Made by a program: the position numbers and the translations under genes
The notes under the pieces: generated by a model
What the model saw: the letters and a program-made list of their open reading frames with translations, nothing else
Databases searched by the model: none
Told to the model about the DNA's origin: nothing
From: Gaeumannomyces sp. JS-464
Lineage: Eukaryota > Ascomycota > Sordariomycetes > Magnaporthales > Magnaporthaceae
DNA length: 64,000 nt
NCBI GenBank assembly: GCA_002197995.1
Contig: NGZR01000002.1
Coordinates: forward strand, 3,472,001 to 3,536,000
Direction: 5' to 3'
In this document: positions 23,689-35,900 of the stretch, piece by piece
Layout: each line of letters begins with the position of its first letter
Position numbering within the stretch: the first letter of the stretch is position 1

Positions 23689-25640
23689 TCACGACATGCG
23701 CAGAGCAGGATACAATGGTTTGGTCTCCGCCTCTCGCCGCTCAGCCTTGAGTATGATTGGGTCGGACCTCGGCGACGCAGGCTCGTCGACGTACTCCCGC
23801 CTCTCAAGCCTCTCCTTGACATAGTCGCGCAGCGCCTCGATGGTGCGCATGTTCTGCAGCCACGAGTCGTAGGACTCGGGCTCCGAGCCCGACGAGTCCG
23901 AGGCCGACGATGAAGGCGAGCTGACCGAGATGGCCGATGAGGACGGACGCGGTGTGCGCGCGCCCTCGCTCGTCGCCATGTCCTCCCGCGCTTGCCTCTC
24001 GCGCATGGCGCTCTGGAGGATGCCACCCGACAGGCGGCGCTCGACCTGATTGAAGTTGGATCCCAGAGTGGCGGTGGCCGAGGAGCCTGGGAAGGAAGCT
24101 GCGGGGAGGGTGGGATAGCTGACAGAGGTTGACGAGCCGTGGCGCGAGGTGGGTGAAAGGGCCGAGGAGGATGCGCTGGGCGAGTGGCCCGACGTGTACG
24201 ACAGGTTGCTGGAGGGCGGGGTCACCGCGGGGGAGCCACCCTGCGACGAGGAGACAGCCGTCATGGGCGAGTGCTGGTGCGCGGCCGAGACGGGCGCGTA
24301 GTGGTCGCCGACGGGCGGGCGAGCCACGGGTGACTGGTGGCGGAGGTCGAAGGCGTGCGCATAGTGTGATCCCGGCGACTGTCCAGAGCTCTCGTAGACA
24401 GTGGTCTGCATGTGCTCCAGGATCTGGTCGATCTGCTCCAGGTCGTTCTTTGTCCTCAGGCTCGGCATGGGGGGCAGGTAGTAGTGCTGAGCCAGCGGGC
24501 CGGGGCCGCCAACGGGCACAGCAGCCGGGGGAGGTGGGGGCGGCGGGGCCGTCATGTACTCGGCACTCATGCCTCCAGTGTGGACGCCCAGGGCGCCGTG
24601 CAGGGGAAGCAGCGAGCGGCCGACGTGGGCGTATGAACCGGCATCAAACTGACGGCGCTTCACATTGCCGAAGAAGTCGTTCAGCTCATTGTAACCGCGC
24701 TTGCGGGCATCAAACGAGGCAGCGTGGCCAAACATGTCGCCACGCGACCCAAGATGGGGCTGATAGTAGACAGGGCCATAGGAAGCGGGTTGAGGGTGGG
24801 AATAGTAGCTAGCGTGACCATTCTGATGCGGCTGGCCGAAGGCGGCCGAGTTAGTACGGATGTGGCCATTGTGATCATAGTAGCTAGAAGGAGCTGGAGG
24901 CACATTAGCCTCAAATTGAAAATAATTTGAGAGATGGAAAAAAAAAAAAAAAAAGGCTCAGAGAGAGTATACATACCTTTGCCGGCAGGCCGATAGGCGC
25001 CGCTCATGCCACCATTGGGGTCTTGAGGTGACCGCGCGAGCACCGAGTCGTCGGCATGGGTCTGCGCACGCGGTTTATCAGACTTAGGGGTTCGCGGTGC
25101 CAGGGGTCATCTGCTCAGGGGAGGTGGCTTACCTTAACGTGCTTCTTCAGATCCTGGGGCCGCTTGAACGACTTGCCGCAGAAATCGCACTTGTGAGGCT
25201 TGAGCGGCACATGCACACGGATGTGCGAGGTGATGTGGTCGCGCTTGACGGTGGTCGTCCTGCAAGAGTTCCACTGGCACGTCAAGTTCAGGTTGTTGGT
25301 GCTCTTGCGGCCAACATGGCGCTCGCAGATATGGTCCTGGTGTCACATGTCAGGAGAGAGCAAATTATAAAGACTAGGCCATGACAAAAGCCAAAATCAA
25401 ATCTTACATAGAGGGTCTCGGCGGTGACGAATCGCTCGTTGCACTGATTCCACCGGCAGATGAGGCTGTCATCAGCTCCGCCCGAGCTCGACTGCGAGGT
25501 GGCGGTGGTGGAAGTGGACGGCGCGGGCGTGTTGCCGTTGGAGTTTGAGCCGGACGACTCGGCCTGCTGCGCCGGCTGCGCGGGGCCTGCGTCGTCGGTT
25601 GCGCCGCTGGCTGGGCCTGCTGGGGGGCCGCCGAGGACAT
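23689..25640 (-). CDS. pacC: pH-response transcription factor PacC/RIM101 (one frame break)
   Basis: Exons 25640-25408, 25336-25133, 25061-24977 and 24893-23689. Three C2H2 fingers are in the family order: [19 protein letters not shown] joined to [34 protein letters not shown]; and [23 protein letters not shown], whose last Thr-His comes from exon 3. After the fingers come the family segments [40 protein letters not shown] and [20 protein letters not shown], then a long Ser/Pro-rich C-terminal region. PacC is the alkaline-pH regulator activated by Pal/Rim-dependent proteolysis of this C-terminal part; it binds GCCARG sites. Exons total 1727 nt, one short of a multiple of three. The break lies in exon 1 (25590-25640), where the MSSAAPQQ frame must become that of [17 protein letters not shown]. 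Corrected length is about 575 residues. A very long gene-free upstream region is present. Confidence 0.95.
24939..24954. repeat. Homopolymer A run in a pacC intron
   Basis: About 16 A (poly-T on the coding strand) within the third intron of pacC. Confidence 0.85.
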
Positions 25641-26285
25641 GGCTCTTTGCAGGGTCGTCTCGCGACGCGCGTCTCTGGAGCTAGTCTGTCGGGCTGGCGG
25701 GAGCACCTCTAGTCGCCCTGTGGTGGGGGTGACCAGACTGATTTGAGATGGGTGGTGTAGGCCGGACCTTCGTTGTGCCGACTCCGCTGTGCTCCGACTG
25801 GGGAAGGAGCGCGAGTCACGGGACTTGCAGGTGGGATGGCGTTTGTGAGAGACCTATCAAAGTCGGGCGCAAAGGGTGGGCGGCTTGGGGCGAAGTCGCA
25901 GCACTCGTGTCGGCGGCGCTTTCTTTCCTTTCTTTCGCGCGCTTCCAGGGACGCAGAGAAGACGGAAATCAGAGTTATCCGGGGGAAAATCAAAGAGTGA
26001 CAGGTCTAGCAGGAAGACGTCCATGGAGCTGCGGGAGGACAGCGACAGCCTCCCTTTTGTTCATAAAAAAAGAGGAAAAGGGAGTGAGCGTATTCCGAAT
26101 GCCAAGAATGCCCAAGACTCCAATAGGCCATCCAGAGGTGCCACAGATCCGCCGCGTGTCTCTGCGATGGGGAGCGACCTTGGGTGACCCTGACACACCC
26201 CTAGCACCACCATCTTGCCGCCCAAGCACACCTAGTCAGTCGTGCTCTCATGTACCCGCTAGCAGAGGTACCTCTGCACTATGAT

Positions 26286-26320
26286 GCCAGGAGTCAGCCA
26301 AGAATGGCTAAGATCTTGGC
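26286..26320. promoter_or_regulatory. Candidate PacC binding-site cluster upstream of pacC
   Basis: Three matches to the PacC consensus GCCARG lie within 35 bp: GCCAGG at 26286-26291, GCCAAG at 26297-26302, and CTTGGC (GCCAAG on the other strand) at 26315-26320. They sit about 650 bp upstream of the pacC start codon, with a further GCCAAG at 26101-26106. Autoregulation by PacC is known in other fungi. The hexamers are visible; binding is inferred. Isolated hexamers occur elsewhere in this GC-rich DNA, so only the clustering is informative. Confidence 0.4.
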
Positions 26321-29300
26321 AGTCCTGGAGGGGGGGCCGCTCCTTTCGCAGTGCTGCTTTTTCCCGTCCTTTCTGAATCAAAGCGCCCGCCTTTTCCAAA
26401 CACTGTCGCATTTCCACGCCATCCAGCTCTCTATTTGCAAACCAATACTCCGCTCCGCCTCGGATCGCCACCGCCTGACAATGTGAACTTTTCCCGAGGA
26501 GCGAGGTGGGCGGTTCGCAAGTGCGTCGATGGGGTGGGACAGTAGAGGTATGGGCCGCCCTTTATCGGTTTGGTGCCCATGCCGTCTTCGTCTTCTACTC
26601 AGTTGCTGAGCCTCGGGACGGCCTTTCGGGAGCTCACGTGTTTGCCGCCCAGACTTGACTCTTTTCGCACCACAAGATGGAACGGGCGCTCGCTTCTGCC
26701 CACCGTGACCGACTTCTGGGGAGCCAGCGACATGGTGACGCTATTTGCTACACCCGCTGTCCCCACGAGGGTGCCCGAAGGGTCCGTGCGAGCCAAAACC
26801 AACGACACTTGTGCGCGCCAGGTTAGGTATCTTTTTCCCCCTCTGTCGCTTTCTTCTGTCTTGACCACCATTCATTGCGGTCTCAACACGCCCGTAGCTT
26901 CCCAAAGTCTTCAGTTCAATTGGCCACCTTCATCAATCCGCCGCCCCAAAGACCAAACGGGCTGTCAAAAGGATGGAAACGTGACACGTGTTCCGCCCCC
27001 TCCATATGCTGCCAAGTAGAAACCAACAAGCTTTTGGCCCGCCAATGTTGTGCCCGCTCCACTGTGCGCCTGCTCTGCCACCTCCAGGCGGCTTGTCGTG
27101 CTGCCGAGAGTGCCCAGCCTCAATCGGTCCCATCGATACACACCACGCGCCGTCTTGGGCTCGCTTCTCAGATTTACATACATGAGATCCCGGTTTTATC
27201 AGCCATGTCCATGGCCAAAAATGAAGGCGCTCGAGCGACTGACACGGCCGCAATTATTTTTCAATTTTGTTCTGGCGCAAAGCCTCGCCTTCTTTCATTC
27301 CCCAGAGTTTCCTTTGACCACATCCGATTTCCCTGTGCATCATTCCTCTTCTGCATCCTGCCGGCGTTGCCAGACAGCATGACATGCAATTCTTTTATTA
27401 GTCCCATCCCCTGTCGTTTTTGTCACCATTTTGCTTGTCGCCGGCGCACGCTACCTGCCTGTCCAAGCCTCTGCCATTATTATTGCGGGTCTGCCTCCCT
27501 GCGCAGGGCGTCGGGTCCCACACAGTTGTTGGTTGATTGCCCTCTGACCCTGCCGCCGGGGTCAATCAATGGTGGTGGCCACTGGCGGCCCAGCGTGCCC
27601 AGCGTGCCCGTGGCCTCTGCTGAGGTGGGTGCTGGCATAACGTAAAGCATGTGGGCGACTGGGCCGTGCGACATGCCGCCGCCCTTTTACGTTTGCACAA
27701 TGGCGCTTCCCGTCTTGGCCTTTAGTCCGATATTAGGAAACCAGAATCTTATTGACGAGCACGCGCCAAACCAGACGGGACTTCCATGTCGAACGACGCT
27801 TGCCGGAGAGCCGCTGCCGATCGCCCAATGGCCGCTGCTGCCCGCTCTTTGCACCCACACGCGCGCGGCCTGCACCTGCCGAGCGGACTGACCCCCATTG
27901 GCGATGCGAGGGCCTCTGGGGCTGTCGCTGTCATCGTCTGCCCGCCCAGCACACCCGCCTCGCACACTCGCACGGCGCGCGCTGCGGTGACAAGGCGCGC
28001 AGCCAAGCAGTACCAGCGTCCCACGCTTCCAAGCCTGGGTACCCTGGCGCCGGCGCAGTGACGTGATGTGGTCTGATACCTGTTGGACCTGCAAATCAGC
28101 GCTAAACCCGCGTAATCCTCTCGAGTGCGCCCCCCAAGACTTTTTAAAAAAGCTCGGCCAGGGGCGCCCAGCCAATCCCGTCGGCCCTCCGAAGACCAAT
28201 CCCAATCACGATGTTGGGCCCCCAGAGCCACATGCGATGGCGTCAGTGGCCGCACCCTCAATTACTGCGTAATATGGGCGTTTGCAGGGAGGGCAGGCCA
28301 CCTGGGAGAATATCGGGAAAAGGGACATTAGCATTCAGTCCTCACCACTAACCCTCTGCATGCCATGGCCCTTGGCGTCTTGTCCTCCCTCTTCTCGGAG
28401 CTTAGAGCGCTCGGCGACAAGCCTTCCAAGCAGATATCCTTGGGCGGGGCCGTGATACCATCTTGGCAAGGCGGGCCAAGAAGCCACGGCGGGAAGCAGA
28501 ATCGCATCGTAATAATAACGGACCACCTAACACGGTTCGAAACACTGACAGCACTAAGCTACCTGCCGCACGAGGTGGTTGGGCGGCCCCCTCCAGGCCG
28601 CTGCTTGGTACCTAGGCCTCGGCACGGCAGGGAATAGCCGCCGCCCACCAAAGAGCAAAGGGCGATGGCCGTGGCCCGGCGGGCTCCGTTTCTCTTTCTT
28701 CGAGAGCATCGAGATGTGGCAGCTGATGGGAAATTTGGGGGCTGCGACTTGCTGGTCACGCAAGCCGACGGTCCGGGAGACAGGAAGCCGACCCCAACAC
28801 GCGACAATCGATCGGGCCCAGGATCGCCCAGTCGGCTGTCTGCTCTTGACAAGTGGCCTCCTCTCCCCCAGACTTTGCCCGCTCGGGGTTCGGTATCCGT
28901 TCACTGCTGCTGGCACTGCGATCTGAACCAACGGCTGGCGGCATTGGAGACAGATACCGCAGTTCCCATCGTAGCGGGGAAGGCGAAGAGGAATCCACTC
29001 CGATCGCACCCGGCGATTGCGCATGATACTCCAGCCACCGCAGACAAGGAACGTGGCTGAGCATGCAAGAGAATTACTGAGTAGAGCCCAGATTCTTACC
29101 ATACCGATGCAGCACCTGCCATCAATTGATTACGCTGCGCCCGGCCTACAAAAGCAAGACCCCCCACAAATGAAGGTTTGCTTGCGAAACCATATCAAAG
29201 AGACACAGGGCATGGAACGAGCTTGATTCACTTCCCCGGGGCTCGTCTTCGCCAGGCGACTTACTCGGCGGGTGGCAAGGCCCAAAACACGGGCCCGACC

Positions 29301-29806
29301 CTCTTTTTCTCCTTCTTTTTCTTTCTTGGGAAAACCGCCCCGTAATGACATTGAGCAAACAAATGGCGGGGAGGAGGTCGTCTTATCCAACCGCTACCCG
29401 AGAAAGGTCCGACCCTTCTCTCCCACGTGTCCGTCCCCGAAAATAGCCGGAGACTTTGGGAGGGACGGAGGGAGCGAGAACACAAAAGAGGCAAAGGAGA
29501 AAAGAACAAGAAAAGGTAAAGGGGAATAAAAATAGACAAAGGGCAGGTCGACCTGATACTCTCTACATACCTCTCCCCGGCGCACGTTCCGAGCGGCTTG
29601 CCAGACGTGCGTCAAGCGTGTTTGGCGCCAAGTTTTGGGCCTCCGCTCTCGGCCGACGGGAGACGATCCCCAAGAGGTTGTTTTTGTCTGGAGCCTTGTG
29701 CTCGCTTGATCTATCCTTCGTCCTGGTTCCTGGAGTCTGCGATATCAGGTCGTACCAGCCACTCCGTCTGGCCACCTATCTACTACTTACCATGCCGTAT
29801 GTGGCT

Positions 29807-29824
29807 GGGGGGGGGGGGGGGGGG
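29807..29824. repeat. Poly(G) run of 18
   Basis: Eighteen consecutive G residues in the gene-free region between pacC and STB3. It could form a G-quadruplex and is also error-prone in sequencing. Confidence 0.9.
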
Positions 29825-31796
29825 AAACACAGACATTGTCGTGGGTTTTCGCGGGCTGTCCGAAAACGTCCATTCCTTGAGCCACACGGTTGGGACGCGC
29901 AAGCACCCGCCGGGAACGGCAACAATTAGCGACTGAGGGATAAATCGGCAACAGGCATGTATCCATACGCGCATCTGGGTGAGGCGAGATCAAGCAGAGA
30001 GATCACACAACGGGGCTGGGGATGTGTGCTGGCGAGGGCGGGTCGCAAAGGGCAACCTGGCGTTGAGACGAAACGGTTTATCGGTTACATTCTCCCGAGT
30101 CAGTTGCTAAGCTAACAGTTACCGAACGAAAATAAACCTGTCAGTCAATCGGTGCAGCGAAGCCGTCGTCGATATTCTTGTTTCTTTATTTTTTTTCCAT
30201 GATTTTTTTTTCTTCCGATTTCTTCGGTCTCCTCTCTTCTGGATGTGCCCCGGACTCCGGGTTTCCCGACAATTGCCAAATGTCCATCAGTCGATGAGTT
30301 CCCCTACGAATGTCCAATGTGCTTCGCACGTCGTGTGACTGTTTTGTGTTCCCCCACATGCGCCACTCAAGCCGGCATGGTTGGCTACTCTCAAAACAGT
30401 GGTGGGAGATTCGGTGCGATGGGGCGTGATATCGAAGGTGTCGGTAAGGTCTCTCGACGAAAAAAGAAGAAAAGTCCAATGGGAGCTAGGTGCGTGACTA
30501 TCTCGGTAGCATAAAAATGAATAAGGTAATCGAAACGCCTTTGAGAATGTTTCAGGAGCAGCCGAAGAGGAGGGTCTGTAATTTCTCCACATGTCCATGT
30601 GTGTTGAAACAGAGACGTTTGTGGATGAAAGGCTGCGGGCTGTGCGTGGCTGTGAAATCCACCCAAGTTCCGTGTCGCCTACCCACGGCGAGATAGGCCG
30701 CAAGTCTTCGTTTGGGTAGATCGATGTGTTCCGGTGTAGAGGGAGATTGTGAGGGAATGTTGCCGCCAAATGACTGAAAAAAGATAACAGGTCGTGATTA
30801 TAGAGATAAAAGAAGAGGGTGTAAGATAAAGGCGATAAATGATAACCGAGCAGCCCACCCTAAAGGGGAAAACGAAGCCGACAATGAACAAGAAGGGGGT
30901 ATTGCGAAGCGCCTGCCAGCACATGATGGTGCTAGTAAGAGCCTGCTGAACGTCTTCATCGCGTCGTTCCGTGTTGCCGAAAGTGGTTTTGCCCCGAGAG
31001 AGATATGACGACTCGTAGAGAGTGGGGTATATAGATGTCGCTGTTGAAGAGAGCCCGGATGGGGGGAAGCCCAGGGAAGCGACAAGAACGCGTGATGTGG
31101 TGGCGGCAACGCGGGACGCGAGTGGCCAGGACAGACCGCGTGAGCCAGGTCGGGCCCGCGAGTCTGTCACAGATGGCTGCTGAATCGTAAAGGGTCCATG
31201 CTGGTGCCCATGTGTGGCCGCCACGAGACCCAGTGTCGCTGTGGAAACCCTGGAGCTCTCCGTTCCACTAAGGAGTCGTGATGATAGTTGAAGTTTATTC
31301 CGCCCCGGCCCTAAGCAAAAGAAAGCCACCAAAAGACGCCTCATTCCCGGAATCGTAAGGGGTTGTAAAGTGAGGTGATGTGCAGTGTGTCGTTCCGGGA
31401 AGATGCATGATGATCATCGGGAGGACGCCGCCTCGATCAAGAATGGATGTATGCATGCAATCATGCAACAACGCCTATGACCAACTCGGTCCCAGCCCAA
31501 ACCAAACCAAACCAGTCCAGCCCAGTCCAGCCCCGAAACCCAGGGGCATCCCGTTCAAAGCCATGTTTCTCATCAAAAAACCAAAGTATGCCAACCATAT
31601 ATGGAAGAAGAAGCTCGAGAGAAAAAGTGAGTAAAAGACGTGAATGGTAAAGGGGATTAGGGAAAAGGCCAGCTTCCAGGACAAAAAAGGTCTATGTGTT
31701 AAGCCAACGCCGCGCCGATGCAATGTGATTCAGGGTATGTTGAATGTGTGCGTGTGTGTGAGAGAGAGAGTGAAGAGTGACAGCAGCCGCGAGGCG

Positions 31797-32936
31797 TTAC
31801 AGAGAACCAAGGCTGAGCAGGGCCTCAACGGCCTCGCGCTCCTGTGCGTCAGAGGCCGTAGTACCCATGGCCGCGAAGTCGAAACCGCGCGGTGGCTGGG
31901 GTGCCCGGGCCATGCCGGCGTTGTATGAGCCAGTCCGGAGTGCAGCTCCCACGCCGCCGGCGCCGTTATATACACGGGAGGCGGCGGAGACGTGGGGCGC
32001 AGACCCAACGGCAGCCTGAAGGTTGGTCTGGTTGGAGTAGGAGGCGGCGCGAAGGGCGGCGGCGCCGACGGCGGCCCAGTCCTCGTCGTCCGTCACGTCC
32101 TCGGGGTCGTCGTTGTGCATGGCCATGTCGAGGTCGTCGGGCGCCTCAGAGCACGAGGCCGAGGCGGACCCGTCGTCGTCCATCGACATCTTGTCCGCTT
32201 CGTTCTCCATCATGCTGGCGTACCGGTCCTCCATGCCGTACTCGTCGTCGTGCGAGAAGGCGCAGCCAGACATGCCGCCGACGCTCGAGGTGCCGCCGCC
32301 GTTCCACCTTCCGGCGGCGCCGCGGACGGCCGAGATGGGGATTCCAACCATGCCCTCTGGCGGCGGGGACGACGTCGCGGCCCGTGGGGGCTGGCCGCGG
32401 CGGCGGGCATCCCAGCGGCCCCAGCCAACCTTCTCGAAGATGACGTCGCCATCAGGACCGCCGCCCTCGCTCCCGTTGGCACCGCTCCTCCCCTCTAGAG
32501 CCCCAACGACAAGCCTCCGGGCTTTAGCCGGGGGGATGCCGGCGAAGCCTGGAACAGACGTGGTGAGGTAGCCCATGACGTGGCGGATGGCCAACGGCCC
32601 GTGGTTCAGGAGGATCTCGGGCAGGTGGTGCTTGGCCAGCATGGACGGGCTGATGGCGCCCGAGGACTCGTACGGCGGAGAGCCCGAACGCGGGGCGCCC
32701 GCGGCGTGGGTGCCGTCGTGCAGGTCGAGGTCCGAGTCGATGGGATCGAGCCTCGCCCTTTGCAGCTGGGCACGCAAGCCGTGTGGCGGGAGGGCGGGCG
32801 ATATGGAATTCGGAGGGGTCGGGAGGGGATGGGTGTGGGATTTAGTCACAGGGACGCTCCGGGCCGCTACACCAGTGAAGGTGTCTCGGGGGGAGGTCGC
32901 GTGGACATCGCGAGCAGCAGTTGCCATGGTTGCCAT
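31797..32936 (-). CDS. STB3: STB3-type Sin3-binding protein
   Basis: One uninterrupted exon of 379 residues. A short motif LPTPPNSISPALP (residues 38-50) precedes the STB3 domain at about 98-180. That domain reads LPEILLNHGPLAIRHVMGYL and TSVPGFAGIPPAKARRLVVG, then VIFEKVGWGRWDARRRG after a Gly-rich loop. The C-terminal half is acidic and disordered, with a Met/Asp-rich stretch and DDPEDVTDDEDWAAVGAAAL. In yeast Stb3 binds the ribosomal RNA processing element in promoters of ribosome-biogenesis genes and recruits the Sin3-Rpd3 deacetylase under TORC1 control. A like role here is inferred from the family. An alternative start is ATG at 32927, only three codons inside. The gene has nearly 5 kb of gene-free DNA upstream. 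Confidence 0.88.
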   Translation of the reverse strand: MATMATAARDVHATSPRDTFTGVAARSVPVTKSHTHPLPTPPNSISPALPPHGLRAQLQRARLDPIDSDLDLHDGTHAAGAPRSGSPPYESSGAISPSMLAKHHLPEILLNHGPLAIRHVMGYLTTSVPGFAGIPPAKARRLVVGALEGRSGANGSEGGGPDGDVIFEKVGWGRWDARRRGQPPRAATSSPPPEGMVGIPISAVRGAAGRWNGGGTSSVGGMSGCAFSHDDEYGMEDRYASMMENEADKMSMDDDGSASASCSEAPDDLDMAMHNDDPEDVTDDEDWAAVGAAALRAASYSNQTNLQAAVGSAPHVSAASRVYNGAGGVGAALRTGSYNAGMARAPQPPRGFDFAAMGTTASDAQEREAVEALLSLGSL

Positions 32937-35900
32937 TTTCCTGGGGTCGGAGGGTGGTTCTCGTTCGCACAGAGATGCGGACGAGAAGATCGCTTCAAGA
33001 CGTGTCTAGAGATGAGGGCAGATAACATGTTAGTCGATACTCTTGGTGTTCGATCCAGCGATTTTTTGCAGGCCATGGTGGTGGCCGGGAACTGTTGGGC
33101 TGTTGCTGATGTTGAGTCACAGCCGGCCGAGGCGGCTGGGCGGGCACTTACAAGAGTCTGAAGCAAGACAGGCCAGGGAGCGCTGGTTGGAATCGGGCCT
33201 GGTCGGAAGGACTGACGAGGACCGGAAATGGTATGGCAGGCAAGGCAAGCTGGCAGTGCTGCTGGCGATTATCGTACTGCGACTAGAGATGGACTCTCTA
33301 TTGGGGAGAAAATTCGATCGTTGTGTTTTGGGGAGGAGGAGGGAGGGAGAGACGGTGACGACCCGTGGTTGTGCGCAACGCTGATATTTAGCGACACCCA
33401 TGCAGGTGCGCTCCTTTGTCTCGCTGGGCTGGCTGGCGACTGCCCACAGAGTGCGCGCCGCGCACTCCCGGATCCAGCAAGCTGTGGGTACCTTGTACCT
33501 TGTGGGAAGGTATGGACTGGGGGGTGCGGCCTGGGCCACAGCTCCCCGTACGCACAAACCCACTGCTTCCAAACCGGGGGAGACGGAGTGGACAGAGGCG
33601 CAGGGGTGTGGCGGTGGGCGCTCACTGATTGACCGCAACCAGCACAAACCTTGCCTGACTTTGCCCCAGCCCGCAGCCCACACAGCCCAAGCCTATCACG
33701 ACGGCACAATCAGTCACACGTCTCGATCTTAAGTCGCAGGTACTGATGATGTCTGAGATTCAAATCTTTGTGCTTTAAGGAGAGATGTGGACGGCAAACG
33801 ACCATGCAGTAGTGGCAGTTAGCAGTCAGAATTGAGTGACTGCATCTGTGTGTTGGGGTTTTGGCGGGCATTTCGTCGCGCAAAGTCATCACAGAGACAG
33901 TCGGACAGGCTAGTCACAAAGCAGCAAGACTGCTGATAGCCCAGCCGCCCCCTGGGATGTGGCTCATTAGGCCGAACCCGGGCATCAATTCGATCCATCT
34001 GTCCAGTCCATCCATCCACACTCGTACACCACCTCGCTGCGATGGGCGCAGCTGGAACGAACTGGACCCTTTCCTCCCATTGAAAAAGACATGTCCTGTC
34101 CTGGCCGCCTTCCTTCTGCTTCTTCAGTCTTCGGCCAGTCCGATCATATTCGCCGCCATTGTCACATTCTCTCAGCTATGACCTGACCCGTGCTGACCTT
34201 GCTCAAATTATGACCAGAAAGACCCGAAATCAACAAAAAGGGGTATCTGGACCATAAGGAATATGTGTTGCCCATTCCGCCCCATCGCGCGGTGGACTAC
34301 CGACAGGGCGCGCACGAACCCAAAGAAGAATTCCAAAATTCGGCGAGCGATGTGGTCTCTCCTGGGCATCCACTCTTTGGGGTGTTAGGTATCGCCCGCT
34401 CTTTACCATCCAGGCTGAGCTGAGGTACATGTACCTGGTACCTTTGGCCTTTGTCCGTCGCAACAAAAAAAATAAAAAATCGCAATGGATGATGTCGACC
34501 TGCACCAAGCACCTTTCCGCAACGAATTGGGACGGACTGCCCTGTTTTTTCGGAATGATGTCAGACGCAGGTCAACCTGCCCGAAAAAAATCATCTCAAG
34601 CTGTGACTGAAATGTCGGAGAGAGATCGGAGGCGCGAACGGAATGCGTCGGCTATCTGTCGCTTTCATCTTCGCAGACTGCAGACCGCTCTCAACTCCCA
34701 GCCCAACGGCACAAGGGTCTGTTGTCGTCGCCCCTTTCTTTTTGGGCGATTGATCATCCGCGATTGAAGCCTTCCCACCGACTGCCGCCAGGCGGGGAAG
34801 GTATTTGGGCAATCTCCCGCATGTCAAGTTTTGGCACTGTTCCATTCTCGCTAGAAAGAAGAAAAAAAAAAAAAAAAAAAAAAGAGAAAGAACCTTCTGG
34901 GGACAGGTGGGCCGGCAGGGGTGTGCCCCTATCCACACTGATTGACGGTGTAAATCAACAAGCACAGCCAACGGGCACGCCTTTTTTTCGCGCCTTCTGG
35001 CACGTCTCTGCGTTGGTGAGCCCGAGGTGCAGGACTGGTGGACGAGAAACATGAATTCGCCAACAATTTGCTCGGGAAAAAAGAAAAGAAAAAGAAAGCA
35101 AAGCCAATGAATTCATCGTGGCGCCGGCCGGATCTGCTGTTCCTATTTTCCAGCCCCATCCCGACCCCACGACAAAAGAGGTGACTCTTTTTGTTATTTT
35201 CTTATCAGTTTCTCTTATTCTTTTTCGCTTTGTGCTGGCCCTTTTCCTCCCGAGTCTTCACCGTATGTAAACCCTCACATGGGAGCCCTGTCTGGCCTGG
35301 GCCTGACGCACGATCCCGTTGCTGCCCCCGTCTCTCATTTTGGCCGGTCCATTGCCTGCGGTTCGGACGCCCGGCTGTTGTTGTTATCGAAAGAGGCCCC
35401 ATCGCGAGCCCAGCCCGGGTCCACGACAAACCCCCCCGGACACAGCTTCCGGCGGCGAGCCCCCCCCCCTCCCCCCGGAAGCGAGAAAGCACAACTCATT
35501 TTGCGTTTCCTCGCCGATATTGCTATTTTTATTTTTTTTAGTGAAATTTTTATTTTTTATTTTTTATTGATAAATAGACGCACAGAAAAAAAAGAAACAA
35601 AAAGAATTCGCGCAAAAATCTCCGCACACACAGAAAAAGAGTGAGAGAAAAGAAAAAATTCACTCGCTCGCTCGCCCCAAGGCTTTCGTTTTTCTCCTCT
35701 GTCCTTGTCTCGGTGTCTCACTTCCAGGCTTTCTGATAAAGTCGTGTCCGTGGTGTGAGGGCTGTTTCCATCACGTTGGACGCAGCGCGGCTCCCGATTG
35801 GCCAGCCTGCGCAGGTGACCAAATTGACGTTGGCTGGGTCCCCACGAGATGCCAAGATTCCAAAGGCTTTTCGTGCTCGTCAAGTAGATACCTAGGTCGT

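Larger units (their letters stand above)
25641..31796. other. 6.2-kb gene-free region between pacC and STB3
   Basis: Runs from the pacC start codon to the STB3 stop codon, so it holds the whole pacC upstream region and the STB3 3' end. Open frames up to 256 codons occur on both strands, but none has a domain, splice consistency or coding-like residue use. The part near pacC is polypyrimidine-rich, as in long fungal 5' leaders. Notable contents are a cluster of PacC-type hexamers at 26286-26320, an 18-G run at 29807-29824, CT/GA-rich tracts near 29300-29520, and a GA/GT microsatellite near 31740-31775. No RNA gene was recognised. Confidence 0.5.

Noticed and set aside
30679..31344. Minus-strand open frame of 221 codons between pacC and STB3
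   Set aside because: No domain, no splice support, and residue use like non-coding GC-rich DNA; probably STB3 3' region.
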